64,000 nucleotides of DNA from DATAGF01 sp963834875 (GTDB lineage: Bacteria; Actinomycetota; Thermoleophilia; Miltoncostaeales; Miltoncostaeaceae). Positions 16,939-25,022 of the stretch are shown here, in pieces. The position numbers and the translations under genes were made by a program. The stretch spans positions 1 to 64,000 of the forward strand of contig CAWIDG010000001.1 of NCBI GenBank assembly GCA_963834875.1. Direction: 5' to 3'. Position 1 is the first letter of the stretch, and each line of letters begins with the position of its first letter. The notes under the pieces were generated by a model. The model had not been told where the DNA came from. It was given only the letters and a program-made list of their open reading frames with translations, and made no database searches.

Positions 16939-17760
16939 ATGCCGCTCGCCCCCGTGACAGAGCAGTCCTGGCTGTTCGTCCCGCCGCTGGACATGCCCCT
17001 CTCCCTGCGGCTCGAGAACGGCCGTTTCGGCTCCCTGCGACGCCGCGCGCTCCCCGTCCCGCCCCTCTGCGCAACGACTCAGGTGATCCCCGGCCCGACG
17101 GGGGAGGACGTCCACTTCGCCACCGGGATCCACCCGGCCGTCGATCTCGCCTCGGTGGCGGGGAACTGCGTCTACGCGGCGTACAGCGGGCGGGTCGTGA
17201 AGGTCGAGGTGCAGCCCGGCGGCGACACGGCCAACATCAGCATCGATCATCACCCCCGCGGGCTGGGCTTCCTGACCAACTACAACCACATCGCGGAGGT
17301 CCGGGTCGGGGTGGGGGACTTCGTCGGCGAGGGCGAGCCGGTCGCCCAGGTGTCGGCCGTGCCGGACGAGCCGACGCTGCACTTCGAGCTGTGGGCGGTC
17401 ATCGACCGAGGTGATCGCGGCCGCGACGACGCGCCCGGCAACAGCGACATGGTGCCGATCGACCCCACCCGGCCCCTCTACGCCTGGGAGCAGCAGCTCG
17501 TCCCGGACGAGCCGGTCGCCGGGCTCTCGGTCCCGGAGACGATCGGGGTCGCGCGCATCCACACCGTCCCCTTCTTCGTCGCGAGCCTGGAGACGGGGCT
17601 CCGGCTCCACGTGCCCATGTACGAGCCGATGACGACGGACGAGCAGCTCATCGTACGACTGCTGCGTGAGGCGCACCGGCGGGGAGCCGGCCTCGAGCTC
17701 TCGGTGCGCCACTCGTCCTTCTGGGGAGTGGACGTCATCACCCAGGCACAGCTCGCCTAG
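16939..17760 (+). CDS. M23-like (LytM-fold) protein with altered active site
   Basis: 273 residues. The LytM-type zinc motif HxxxD is present (IHPAVD), with a central NYNHIAEV His and the final TLHFELW. The usual HxH of active M23 endopeptidases is TxH here, so one catalytic His is replaced while the zinc ligand stays. No signal peptide is seen at ATG 16939. It could be a non-catalytic cell-wall or activator protein, or a cytoplasmic biotin/lipoyl-like hydrolase relative. It stands between divergent ligD genes and a convergent glycosidase gene. Confidence 0.65.
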   Translation: MPLAPVTEQSWLFVPPLDMPLSLRLENGRFGSLRRRALPVPPLCATTQVIPGPTGEDVHFATGIHPAVDLASVAGNCVYAAYSGRVVKVEVQPGGDTANISIDHHPRGLGFLTNYNHIAEVRVGVGDFVGEGEPVAQVSAVPDEPTLHFELWAVIDRGDRGRDDAPGNSDMVPIDPTRPLYAWEQQLVPDEPVAGLSVPETIGVARIHTVPFFVASLETGLRLHVPMYEPMTTDEQLIVRLLREAHRRGAGLELSVRHSSFWGVDVITQAQLA

Positions 17761-17782
17761 CCGCCGCCCCGCCGGAGCCGAG

Positions 17783-17822
17783 GGAGGGGCGCGGAGCGTC
17801 CCCCAACACTGCGCGCCCCTCC
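17783..17822. terminator. hairpin between convergent genes
   Basis: GGAGGGGCGCG (17783-17793) pairs perfectly with CGCGCCCCTCC (17812-17822) around an 18-base loop, in the 133-bp gap between convergent genes. A likely bidirectional terminator without a T-tract. Confidence 0.55.
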
Positions 17823-17893
17823 GTCAGACGGGACGCTAGCGCGCTCGCTTATCGCGCGCTTACCAGCGAGGACCGATTCGTCGGTGCCGCCGC

Positions 17894-19579
17894 TCACGCC
17901 CTGAGGCAGCCCGCCCGGGTGTAGGTGACGTTCGGGTCCCACATGATCCACTCCGAGACGCCCTCGGCGCGGGCTCCCTTGACCTGGGCGCACACCTCCG
18001 TGGGCCCGTACGTCACGCGCAGGGAGAAGTCCTGGAGCCAGGGGACGACGCGCGCGCCGGTGTTCTTCACGAGCTCGTTGAAGTGGACCAGCGACTCCTC
18101 CACGATCGCCCGCGGCTGGCTCTCGGGCTCCTCGACGCCGTAGACGCCCCGGCCCCAGTGCGACGGGTACACCAGGGGCGCGACGTAGTCGACGTTGCGG
18201 GCGATGCGCGTGACGTCCTGGGCGACCTCCTCCGGCCGGAAGGCCGCGATGCCGAACAGCGAGGCGCCGAGGAACGCGCCCGTGGGCTCGAGGCGGTCGC
18301 GGGCGTCGGCCACGAACGAGACGATCGAGGCCTGCGCGCCGCCCTTCAGGACCGGGAACTTCATGGTCTCGAGCGGGCCGTCCGGGCGGCGGATGTAGTC
18401 GTAGAGGATGTCGTCCACGCCCCGGCGCGCGGCCTCCTCGGCCACGTCGATGTTGTAGTCGCGCACCGTCGGGTGGGCGAAGTTGGTGAACCCGCCGTAC
18501 CCGGCGTAGGGCTGCCCGCCGGGCGTCTGGATGACCTGGTCGCGCGCGCCGTGGTCCCACGCCCACTTGGCGTGGATCGGGTCGCGGAAGGCCACGATGC
18601 GGCCGATGACGCGGCCGCCGAGGGCGTGGATCTGGCGCACCGCGTCCTCGACGACGTAGCTCGGCTCGACCGCGCCGATCCGGTGGGCGAAGGGCAGCTT
18701 CGAGTCGTAGCCGATCACGCCCGACTCGTCCTTCAGGTCGAGCTGGATCGCGTTGATCCTCTTGTCGCGCAGCAGCTCGAGCACGGGCTCGCGCAGGTAG
18801 TCGGTCTCCCAGGAGATCGCGGTCATGTGCACGGCCCGGATCGGCACGAGCGGCTCGCGGGCGATCACCGGGACGGTCGTGCGGATGCCCTTGGAGTTGC
18901 CGGCCCGGTCAACCGCCCGCACCGCGACCTTCCCGGCGGGCGGCTCCGGGAACGTCACCGAGAACCTCCCGTCGGCCCCGACGTCGACCGGCGCGTCATT
19001 GACGGTCACGGTGGACGGCTCGTTGACCCGGCCCGACATCGTGACCGGCGCCTCGCGCACCGCCGGCCGCGTCGGCCCGGTGATCTCGATGTCGGGGCGG
19101 GTGTGGTCAACCGTGAAGGTCCAGCTGCGCGTCGCCCGCCAGGGCACCAGCGGCTGGTCGATCGTGAAGCGCAGGGTGTGGGTGCCCTCCTCGAGCCCCT
19201 GGGGCCGGTAGGTCAGCTCGCCGTCGCCGACGTAGGCGTCGTCGCGCACGTCGGCGCCGTCGTATTCGAGCGTGGCCGTGTCCATCAGCGTGGGCAGGTC
19301 GGACGTGACCCGGAACACCAGGTCCTCGGTCGCCCTCGGGCCGAGGAACGCGTCCTGCTCGGGCCCGGTCGTGCTGAGCTGCACGCCGGCGTCGCGCAGC
19401 GCGTACCCGCAGAGGCCGCCGAAGGCGAGGGCGCCCGCGGCGAGGGCCGCCATCAGGGGCCAGCGGCGGCGGCGTCGCGGCTTCGGGGGCGCGCCGTCGA
19501 GGCGCAGGGGCGGGAGGTCGCCACGCCGGGCCCCGTCCCGCCCGCGATCGCCCACCTGGCGCTGACGGGTCGTGGACAC
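17894..19579 (-). CDS. membrane-anchored putative glycoside hydrolase (GHL10/DUF4015)
   Basis: 561 residues. A basic cytoplasmic N-terminus (PPKPRRRRRW) is followed by one membrane segment, AALAAGALAFGGLCGYAL. An extracellular Ig-like/beta-sandwich region follows (about 90-230), then a TIM-barrel-like domain from AVHMTAISW onwards with LDLKDESGVIGYDS, GRIVAFRDP, DILYDYIRRP and YVAPLVYPSHWG, as in the putative glycosyl hydrolase family DUF4015. It probably acts on extracellular or wall polysaccharide. GTG 19579 is chosen as the last start before the charged N-terminus. Convergent with the M23-like gene. Confidence 0.75.
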   Translation of the reverse strand: MSTTRQRQVGDRGRDGARRGDLPPLRLDGAPPKPRRRRRWPLMAALAAGALAFGGLCGYALRDAGVQLSTTGPEQDAFLGPRATEDLVFRVTSDLPTLMDTATLEYDGADVRDDAYVGDGELTYRPQGLEEGTHTLRFTIDQPLVPWRATRSWTFTVDHTRPDIEITGPTRPAVREAPVTMSGRVNEPSTVTVNDAPVDVGADGRFSVTFPEPPAGKVAVRAVDRAGNSKGIRTTVPVIAREPLVPIRAVHMTAISWETDYLREPVLELLRDKRINAIQLDLKDESGVIGYDSKLPFAHRIGAVEPSYVVEDAVRQIHALGGRVIGRIVAFRDPIHAKWAWDHGARDQVIQTPGGQPYAGYGGFTNFAHPTVRDYNIDVAEEAARRGVDDILYDYIRRPDGPLETMKFPVLKGGAQASIVSFVADARDRLEPTGAFLGASLFGIAAFRPEEVAQDVTRIARNVDYVAPLVYPSHWGRGVYGVEEPESQPRAIVEESLVHFNELVKNTGARVVPWLQDFSLRVTYGPTEVCAQVKGARAEGVSEWIMWDPNVTYTRAGCLRA

Positions 19580-19637
19580 CGGCTGGAGGGTACCGGAGGG
19601 CCGGCGGGGGCGGCAATCCACGGGCCCGACGCGCCTG

Positions 19638-21352
19638 TCAGGGGGCGGCGGCCTCCACGCGGTCGCGCCCCGCCCGCTTGGCGCTGTAGAGCGCCCGGTC
19701 GGCGCGGCGCTGCAGCTCGTCAACGTCGCGGGCGGCCGTGAGGTCGCAGACCCCCGCCGAGCAGGTGATGCCCGCGACGCCGGCGACCCGGATCCCCGCG
19801 ATGTCGGCGCGGGCGCGCTCGACCGGCGCCATCGCCCCGGCGGCGTCGACCTGGGGGAGGATCCAGGCGAACTCCTCGCCGCCGATCCGCGCGACCAGCT
19901 CGCCGGCACGCGACGTGGCGCAGAGCCGCCGGCCCACCTCCGCCAGGACGTGGTCGCCCACCTGGTGGCCGTGGGTGTCGTTGATGCCCTTGAAGTCGTC
20001 GAGGTCGAGGATCACCAGGGTCAGCAGGTGCCCGTGCCGGCGGGCGCGCTCCACCTCGCCGTTCAGGCGCTTCGTGAACGCGCGGCGGTTCGCGAGGCCG
20101 GTGAGGGGGTCGGTCTCGGCCAGGCGGGCGAGCTCTGCCCGCGCCTCGGCGTTGGCGACGGCGATGGCCGCGAGCTCGGCGAAGGCCGCGAGGCGGCGCT
20201 CCTCGGCCGGCCCGAACGCACGCGGCTCGGTCGATCCCGCCGTGAGCGCCCCCCACACCCGGCCGCCGGTCGCCAGGGGCGCGGCGATGCCGCTGCGCAG
20301 CCCGGCCTCGAGGGCCTGCTCGACGGAGGGGTCGGCGGGCAGGTCGCGGTAGTCGTCAACGCGCGCGGCCTCGCCGGTCGTGGCGACCAGGCCCGTCGCG
20401 GTCGTGCCGCCGATCGACAGGGTGGGGGAGACGACGACGCCCTCCGCGCGCAGGCGGGTGGGCCGCCACGCATGTCGCCACCCTCCGCGACTCGAACCGG
20501 TAGACCGCGCTGCCCGATGCCTCCAGCAGGAGCGTCGCCTCCTCGGCGACGACGCGGCCGATCTCCTCCAGGTCGCCCTCGCGCGCCACGACGGTCGCGA
20601 CCCGCCTGAGAGCCGCCTGCTCGGCCTCCTGGTTCACCCGGTCGGTGATGTCCGTGAACGCGCTGATCACGTGCTCGACCGCCCCGGAGGGCCCGGGCTC
20701 CGGCAGCAGGCGGGCGCTGTACCATCGCGCGCCGCTCTCGGCGGGGAAGCGGAAGTCCACCGCCAGCCGCTCGCCCCGCTTGAAGACCGATCGCACGCCG
20801 TCCTCCCAGCGCCCCGCCATCTCGGCCGGGAGCGGGGCGTCCGCGACCGGCCGGCCGAGGAAGGCCGCCGCCGGCCGGCCCGCCGCGCGCTCGAAGGCCG
20901 AGTTGACGAACCCGATCCGCAGGTCCGAGTCGATCCGCGCGACCGGGTCGGGCGAGTCCTCCACCAGGGCCCGGAACGCCGCGTGGCCGCCGGTGAGCCG
21001 CAGCTCGGCGTGCTTGCGCGGGGTGATGTCGCTGGCCGAGCAGCCGCACCCCGCCCGCGCCGTCGGGCACGAGCCGCAGGAACAGCCAGCGCAGCCCGTC
21101 GTTGGTCGGCACCTCGAGCTCGAGGTGGCGCTCCTCACCCGAGTCGAGGGCCAGGCGCAGCTCGCGCTCCAGCGGCACGACGACCTCGGCCGGCAGGCCC
21201 GTCTCGCTCGGGGTGCGGCCGATCACGGCCTCCGCCGGGAGGCCCACCAGGGCGAGGGCCGCGTCGCTCAGGCGCACGTGCCGCAGCTCCCCGTCGAGCT
21301 CGATGACGATCGGTTCCGCCGAGGGCCAGGCGCTGCTCTCGTCGTGTCCCAC
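19638..21352 (-). CDS. PAS-PAS-GAF diguanylate cyclase (GGDEF)
   Basis: Reads as two PAS domains (ELRHVRLSDAALALVG and FRALVEDSPDPVARIDSDL), a GAF domain (RAEGVVVSPTLSIGG to ALTAGS) and a C-terminal GGDEF domain with DPLTGLANRR, DLDDFKGINDTHGH and the active-site motif RIGGEEF. It should make cyclic di-GMP in response to a ligand or redox signal. No RxxD inhibitory site is seen upstream of the active site (RAGE instead). No membrane segment, so it is cytoplasmic. Frame changes near 21040 and 20460 are needed. About 570 residues. Confidence 0.8.
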
Positions 21353-21400
21353 CAGGCCTGGAGTGTGACGCCTTTCCGGCGTCCGTGCCTGGGCGGAGGG

Positions 21401-21957
21401 CTAGAAGCGCTCGCGATCCGGCGGCGAGAGGTCCTCCGGGTAGTCCACCTCTTGCTGGCGCGCGCTCACGTCCTCTACCCGCGGGCCGCCGTTGACGCCG
21501 AAGACCCGGACGATCCCCCGCCAGACCACGGTCAGGACCGCGTCGCCGATCACGAGCGGCCAGCGCCAGAAGACCGTGTAGAAGAACCATCCGATCGCGC
21601 CGAGGTCGCGCGACCTCCGGCCGAGGCCCGGGCGGGTGACGGCGCGGTCGGGCCCGACGAGGACGTAGGTGTTGCCCCGCTCGCTCGCCCTGGACGGCCG
21701 CCTGGGGCACGAGGACCGCCGGCTTGGGCGGCAGGGGCGCCTTCCCATGCATCCAGGCCCAGCCGTAGGGGACGCTCAGCAGGAAGCCCAGGATCACGAC
21801 CAGCGTGGGACGACCCCACCAGCCGACGTCGAACAGGTCGCCCGGTGATCCAGTCGGCGAAGAGCACCAGCACCGTCAGCCCGATGAGGAACGCCCCTCC
21901 GCGCCACCCCGGGGTCTTGAGCCACGGGCCGGGCTGGAGGGTGCGCTCCGGGTTCAC
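21401..21957 (-). CDS. small membrane protein, unknown function
   Basis: About 185 residues, read across frame changes near 21840 and 21685. Two or three hydrophobic segments are visible: GGAFLIGLTVLVLFADWI, TLVVILGFLLSVPYGWAW, and a weaker FFYTVFWRWPLVIGDAVL. A soluble C-terminus follows (EDVSARQQEVDYPEDLSPP). No family recognised. GTG 21957 overlaps the stop of the small gene upstream (GTGA), so the pair forms an operon. Confidence 0.5.
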
Positions 21958-22128
21958 GGGTTGCCGGTGGTGACCGTCACGGACTCGCGGTTGTCAACCT
22001 GGATCCCGCCGTTATCGGAGGCGAGACAGCCGACGTTGTTGAGGCAGATCGCCCCGCCCGAGGACGCCGCTCGAGACGAGCATGACGAGGATGACGATCG
22101 TTCCGATGACGACGATCAGGGTCTTCAT
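21954..22128 (-). CDS. 57-residue single-pass membrane or secreted peptide
   Basis: ATG 22128 follows GAGGGACC. The N-terminus MKTLIVVIGTIVILVMLVSS is a membrane or signal segment. After a one-base frame change near 22066 the reading continues as GAICLNNVGCLASDNGG, IQVDNRESVTVTTGNP and a stop. The two Cys flanking LNNVG could form a disulfide outside the membrane. It is coupled to the membrane protein downstream and diverges from a SARP regulator gene. Confidence 0.5.
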
Positions 22129-22217
22129 GGCCGGTCCCTCTTCGATGCCGGGGAGGCCATTCCTCCGCCGGCGTTCTGCCCTGCAATTCACATCCTCGGG
22201 CGGCGCCGATCAAGCCC

Positions 22218-22246
22218 GTGAGCCGTCCGTGAGCCGTCTGTGACGG
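22218..22246 (+). promoter_or_regulatory. three-copy 11-bp direct repeat, candidate SARP operator
   Basis: GTGAGCCGTCC, GTGAGCCGTCT and GTGACGG start at 22218, 22229 and 22240, exactly 11 bp apart. SARP regulators bind heptamer direct repeats with this helical spacing. It lies 22 bp before the start of a SARP-like gene, in the gap shared with the divergent membrane-protein operon, so autoregulation or control of both sides is likely. Confidence 0.6.
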
Positions 22247-22267
22247 CCGCGGTGGAGGCTCCGCGGC

Positions 22268-23155
22268 ATGAACGGGACCACGGGATCGGTCATCGCGGCG
22301 ACGGCGGTCTGCCACGCCTGCGAGGAGCTGCTCGGGCGGGTCGAGGGCGAATGGCCCGGCGGCGACGCCGACCGCGCGCTCGAGCGGCTGCGCGCGCGGG
22401 TCGACGGCCTGCTCTCGCGCGCCTCGGCCCAGGCGTCCCGCGCCTGCGCGCAGGGACCGACCCTCGAGGTCCGCTGTCTCGGGCCCACGCGCCTGACCGC
22501 GGGCGGCGCGGCCATCGCCCCGCCCCGCCGCTCGCGGCTCGTCTTCCAGTACCTCGTCGCCCACCGGCGCCGGCCGGTCCCGCGCGACGTGCTGCTCGAG
22601 GCCTTCTGGCCCGGCTCGTCCCCCCGGGCCGCCCGCAACAGCCTCAACGTGGCCATCACCCTCCTGCGCCGGGCCTTCCGGCCGGTCTACGGGGACTGCC
22701 CGATCGTCGTCTTCCGCGACGAGGCCTATGCGCTCGAGCCGGGGCTCGACGTCTGGGTCAACCACGAGGAGTTCGCGCGGCTGGCGAGCGAGGGCGACCG
22801 GCTGCGCCGCGCGGGCGACCTGGCGGAGGCCGTCTCCGCCTACCGCCGCGCGGACGCGCTCTACGGCGGGCCCCTCTTCGAGGAGGAGCCGTACGAGGAC
22901 TGGATCGTCACCGCGCGTCGCGAGGTCGAGGGCGAGCACCTCGACGTGCTGGGGCACCTCGGGGACTGCCTGGCCTCCCTCGGGGACCACGAGACGAGCG
23001 CGGAGGCCTACCGCCGCATCCTCGCCGCCGAGCCCCACCGCGACGACGTCCGGCGCCTGCTCGCCGAGCGCTACGAGGCCCTCGGCCGGCCGGGCTTGGT
23101 ACAGCGCCTGGCGCACGTGCGGAAGCCGCGTAATCCGCAGGTAATCGCGGCCTAA
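22268..23155 (+). CDS. SARP-like transcriptional regulator (winged helix plus BTAD)
   Basis: 295 residues. An N-terminal helical part of about 60 residues is followed by a DNA-binding domain (LEVRCLGPTRLTAGG, RRSRLVFQYLVAHRRRPVPR, LLEAFWPGSSPRAARNSL) and a bacterial transcriptional activation domain (VWVNHEEFARL to LLAERYEALG). Unlike AfsR it has no ATPase module. ATG 22268 directly follows the 11-bp repeat operator. It probably controls the beta-rich protein pair downstream, which starts 70 bp after its stop, and perhaps the divergent operon. Confidence 0.8.
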   Translation: MNGTTGSVIAATAVCHACEELLGRVEGEWPGGDADRALERLRARVDGLLSRASAQASRACAQGPTLEVRCLGPTRLTAGGAAIAPPRRSRLVFQYLVAHRRRPVPRDVLLEAFWPGSSPRAARNSLNVAITLLRRAFRPVYGDCPIVVFRDEAYALEPGLDVWVNHEEFARLASEGDRLRRAGDLAEAVSAYRRADALYGGPLFEEEPYEDWIVTARREVEGEHLDVLGHLGDCLASLGDHETSAEAYRRILAAEPHRDDVRRLLAERYEALGRPGLVQRLAHVRKPRNPQVIAA

Positions 23156-23224
23156 GTGGGCGCGCCTAGCGTGCTCCCACAGCGTCGCGCACGACGCGCG
23201 GCGCCCAACTCAAGGAGATCAGAG

Positions 23225-23608
23225 ATGGCTATCGCTCCCAACGACGTCAACGTCCTGTCGGTCGAGACCGCCGACCTGGACGTCCGCGAGGGACAGAACT
23301 TCAACGTCACGATCGAGGCCGAGGCCGGGACCGCGCTCCACGCGACCGGCGGCGCCTACCGCGTTCGCATGACCATGACCGACACCACCAACCCCTCCCT
23401 GCTCAACTCGCAGGACATCACCGGGAACTACGGCGACGCCAACTGGCCCAACCCCGGCCTGCGGACCTTCACGTTCACCGTGCCCGGCGCCGCGACCGCC
23501 GGCAGGCAGGGCGACATCCTGGAGCCGCAGGCGCGCGTCATCAACAACGCCGCCCCGCCGTTCGACGCCTCGCACGCCGTCGGCGACAGGCTGCTCGTCA
23601 CCCCGTAG
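23225..23608 (+). CDS. beta-rich protein A of a paralogous pair, unknown function
   Basis: 127 residues starting at ATG 23225 behind AAGGAGA. The sequence is strongly beta-strand-like with alternating hydrophobic residues (NFNVTIEAEAGTALHATGG, YRVRMTMTDTT, RTFTFTVPGAATAG) and a final RVINNAAPPFDASHAVGD. No Cys, no signal peptide, no family recognised. The next gene repeats the same blocks, so these are tandem duplicates. The strong ribosome binding site suggests abundant expression. Confidence 0.7.
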   Translation: MAIAPNDVNVLSVETADLDVREGQNFNVTIEAEAGTALHATGGAYRVRMTMTDTTNPSLLNSQDITGNYGDANWPNPGLRTFTFTVPGAATAGRQGDILEPQARVINNAAPPFDASHAVGDRLLVTP

Positions 23609-23631
23609 CCCGCTGCCGACGCCCGGCCCGT

Positions 23632-23659
23632 CCGGCCCGCCCCACCCGGGGCGGGCCGG
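23632..23659. terminator. strong GC hairpin between the paralogous genes
   Basis: CCGGCCCGCCCC (23632-23643) and GGGGCGGGCCGG (23648-23659) make a perfect 12-bp stem with a 4-base loop. It may attenuate or terminate transcription between genes A and B, or protect the upstream mRNA end. Confidence 0.6.
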
Positions 23660-23682
23660 TCGGTCGTCCCGGGGAGGAGGCG

Positions 23683-24110
23683 ATGATGCTCGCACCGCAC
23701 CGACGCCAGGATCACGGGCCTCCGCTGCCTCGAGACCGGCAGCGGCAGCGCCGCCGGGGTCGCGGCCGCCGGGACCCCGCTGGAGGTCGTCCTGTCCGTC
23801 GAGGCCGGCGCCGCGCTCTTCGGGACCGGCGCGCGGTTCGCCGCCGGGGTCCAGATCGATGGCGTCGACGCCGGCGCGATCGCGCGGGTCGAGGGCTGGC
23901 TCGCGGGCGCGGCCTGGCCCTCGCCGGTCGCGGAGCTGCGCGTCACGCGTGCCCGAGACGGCCACCGCCGGGCTCGCCGACCGCCTGCTCGCCGTGTCGG
24001 CCTTCCTGCGGGTGAACGCCGCGCCGCCGTTCCTCGTCTCCGTCCTCCGGGGGCCCGACCTCTTCATCGCCCCGGCGGGCACCCCTCAAGAGCCGCCATC
24101 CGTCCCGTAG
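23683..24110 (+). CDS. beta-rich protein B of a paralogous pair, unknown function
   Basis: About 140 residues, read across frame changes near 23705 and 23950. Shared blocks with protein A: LSVEAGAALFGTG against IEAEAGTALHATG, GAAWPSPVAELRVTVP against ANWPNPGLRTFTFTVP, and RVNAAPPFLVS against RVINNAAPPFDAS. The ATG at 23683 or 23686 follows GGGGAGGAGG. Function unknown. Being downstream of a SARP regulator, the two proteins may be a regulated secreted or structural pair (inference). Confidence 0.55.
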
Positions 24111-24121
24111 CCTCCCGCAGG

Positions 24122-24556
24122 GTGTGGCTCCAGCGCACCGTCGCCCTGCGCCCCCGGCCGCGCGGGATCCACCTCGTCACCGGCGAGGTGCTCGAGGCCG
24201 TCCCGGAGATCCGGGCGCTGCGCGTCGGCCTGGCGCACGTGATCGTGCTCCACACCTCGGCGTCGCTGGCCCTCAACGAGAACGCCAGCCCCGACGTGCG
24301 GGCCGACCTCGCGGCATGGCTCGACCGCGCCGTCCCCGACGGGGCGCCGTTCTTCCGCCACTCCCTCGAGGGCCCGGACGACATGGCGGCCCACGTCAAG
24401 TCGGTCCTCACCGGCCCCTCGCTCACGCTGCCCGTCGCGGACGGCCGCCTCGCCCTCGGCACCTGGCAGGGCATCTATCTGTGCGAGCACCGCGACCGCG
24501 GCGGGCCGCGGTCCGTGACGATCACCCTCTGGGGGGAGGGCGAAAGGGGAGGCTGA
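24122..24556 (+). CDS. yjbQ: YjbQ family protein (UPF0047)
   Basis: 144 residues from GTG 24122. Carries the family signature almost complete: HTSASLALNENASPDVRAD, RHSLEGPDDMAAHVK, SLTLPVADGRLALGTWQG and IYLCEHRDRGGPRSVTITL. Members bind metal at conserved His residues and some show weak thiamine-phosphate synthase activity; the physiological role is unsettled. It starts 12 bp after protein B, on the same strand. Confidence 0.9.
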   Translation: MWLQRTVALRPRPRGIHLVTGEVLEAVPEIRALRVGLAHVIVLHTSASLALNENASPDVRADLAAWLDRAVPDGAPFFRHSLEGPDDMAAHVKSVLTGPSLTLPVADGRLALGTWQGIYLCEHRDRGGPRSVTITLWGEGERGG

Positions 24557-24689
24557 ACGAGGGGGGTCCGGGGTACACTCCACAGGTGTCCGACGCGATC
24601 CTCCCCGCGGCCCGACCCGGCCGGCGCCGGGGCCGGCCCCGTGCAAGGCGGCGTAGGGACGGCTCCGCGTGGGTAATGAGGAGCGCGAG

Positions 24690-25022
24690 ATGGGATCGCT
24701 CGAGGTCAGCAGCGACCGGTCGCGCGGCATCGTCACGGTGCGCGGCGACCTGGACCTCGCCCACTGCGGCGACCTGCGGCTCGCGATCCTCGCCGTCGAG
24801 GAGAACCGGCCCGCGATCCTCGTCGTCGACCTGCGGCAGGTCGTGCACATCGACTCGACCGGCCTGAGGGTGATCCTGGACGCCGCGACCCGGGCCGAGG
24901 CCCAGGGGCGGCGCCTGGTGGTCGTGGTCGAGCCCGGCGGGCCGGTGGGCAAGGTGCTGGAGCTGACCCTGGTCACCGACCGCATCGAGGTGGTCGACGA
25001 CCTGACGGCCGCCCAGGGGTGA
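24690..25022 (+). CDS. STAS-domain anti-sigma factor antagonist
   Basis: 110-residue SpoIIAA/RsbV-like protein: GIVTVRGDLDLAHCGDLRL, then the switch motif HIDSTGLRVILDAA with the phosphorylatable Ser56. ATG 24690 is preferred to GTG 24669 because GAGGAGCGCGAG lies just upstream. Overlaps the phosphatase gene by 3 bp (GTGA), as expected for a partner-switching module in which the phosphatase resets this protein. No kinase (RsbW-like) gene is adjacent. Confidence 0.88.
   Translation: MGSLEVSSDRSRGIVTVRGDLDLAHCGDLRLAILAVEENRPAILVVDLRQVVHIDSTGLRVILDAATRAEAQGRRLVVVVEPGGPVGKVLELTLVTDRIEVVDDLTAAQG

Noticed and set aside
18083..19741. 552-residue plus-strand reading frame
   Set aside because: Antisense to the GHL10-type glycosidase; composition is that of a shadow frame.
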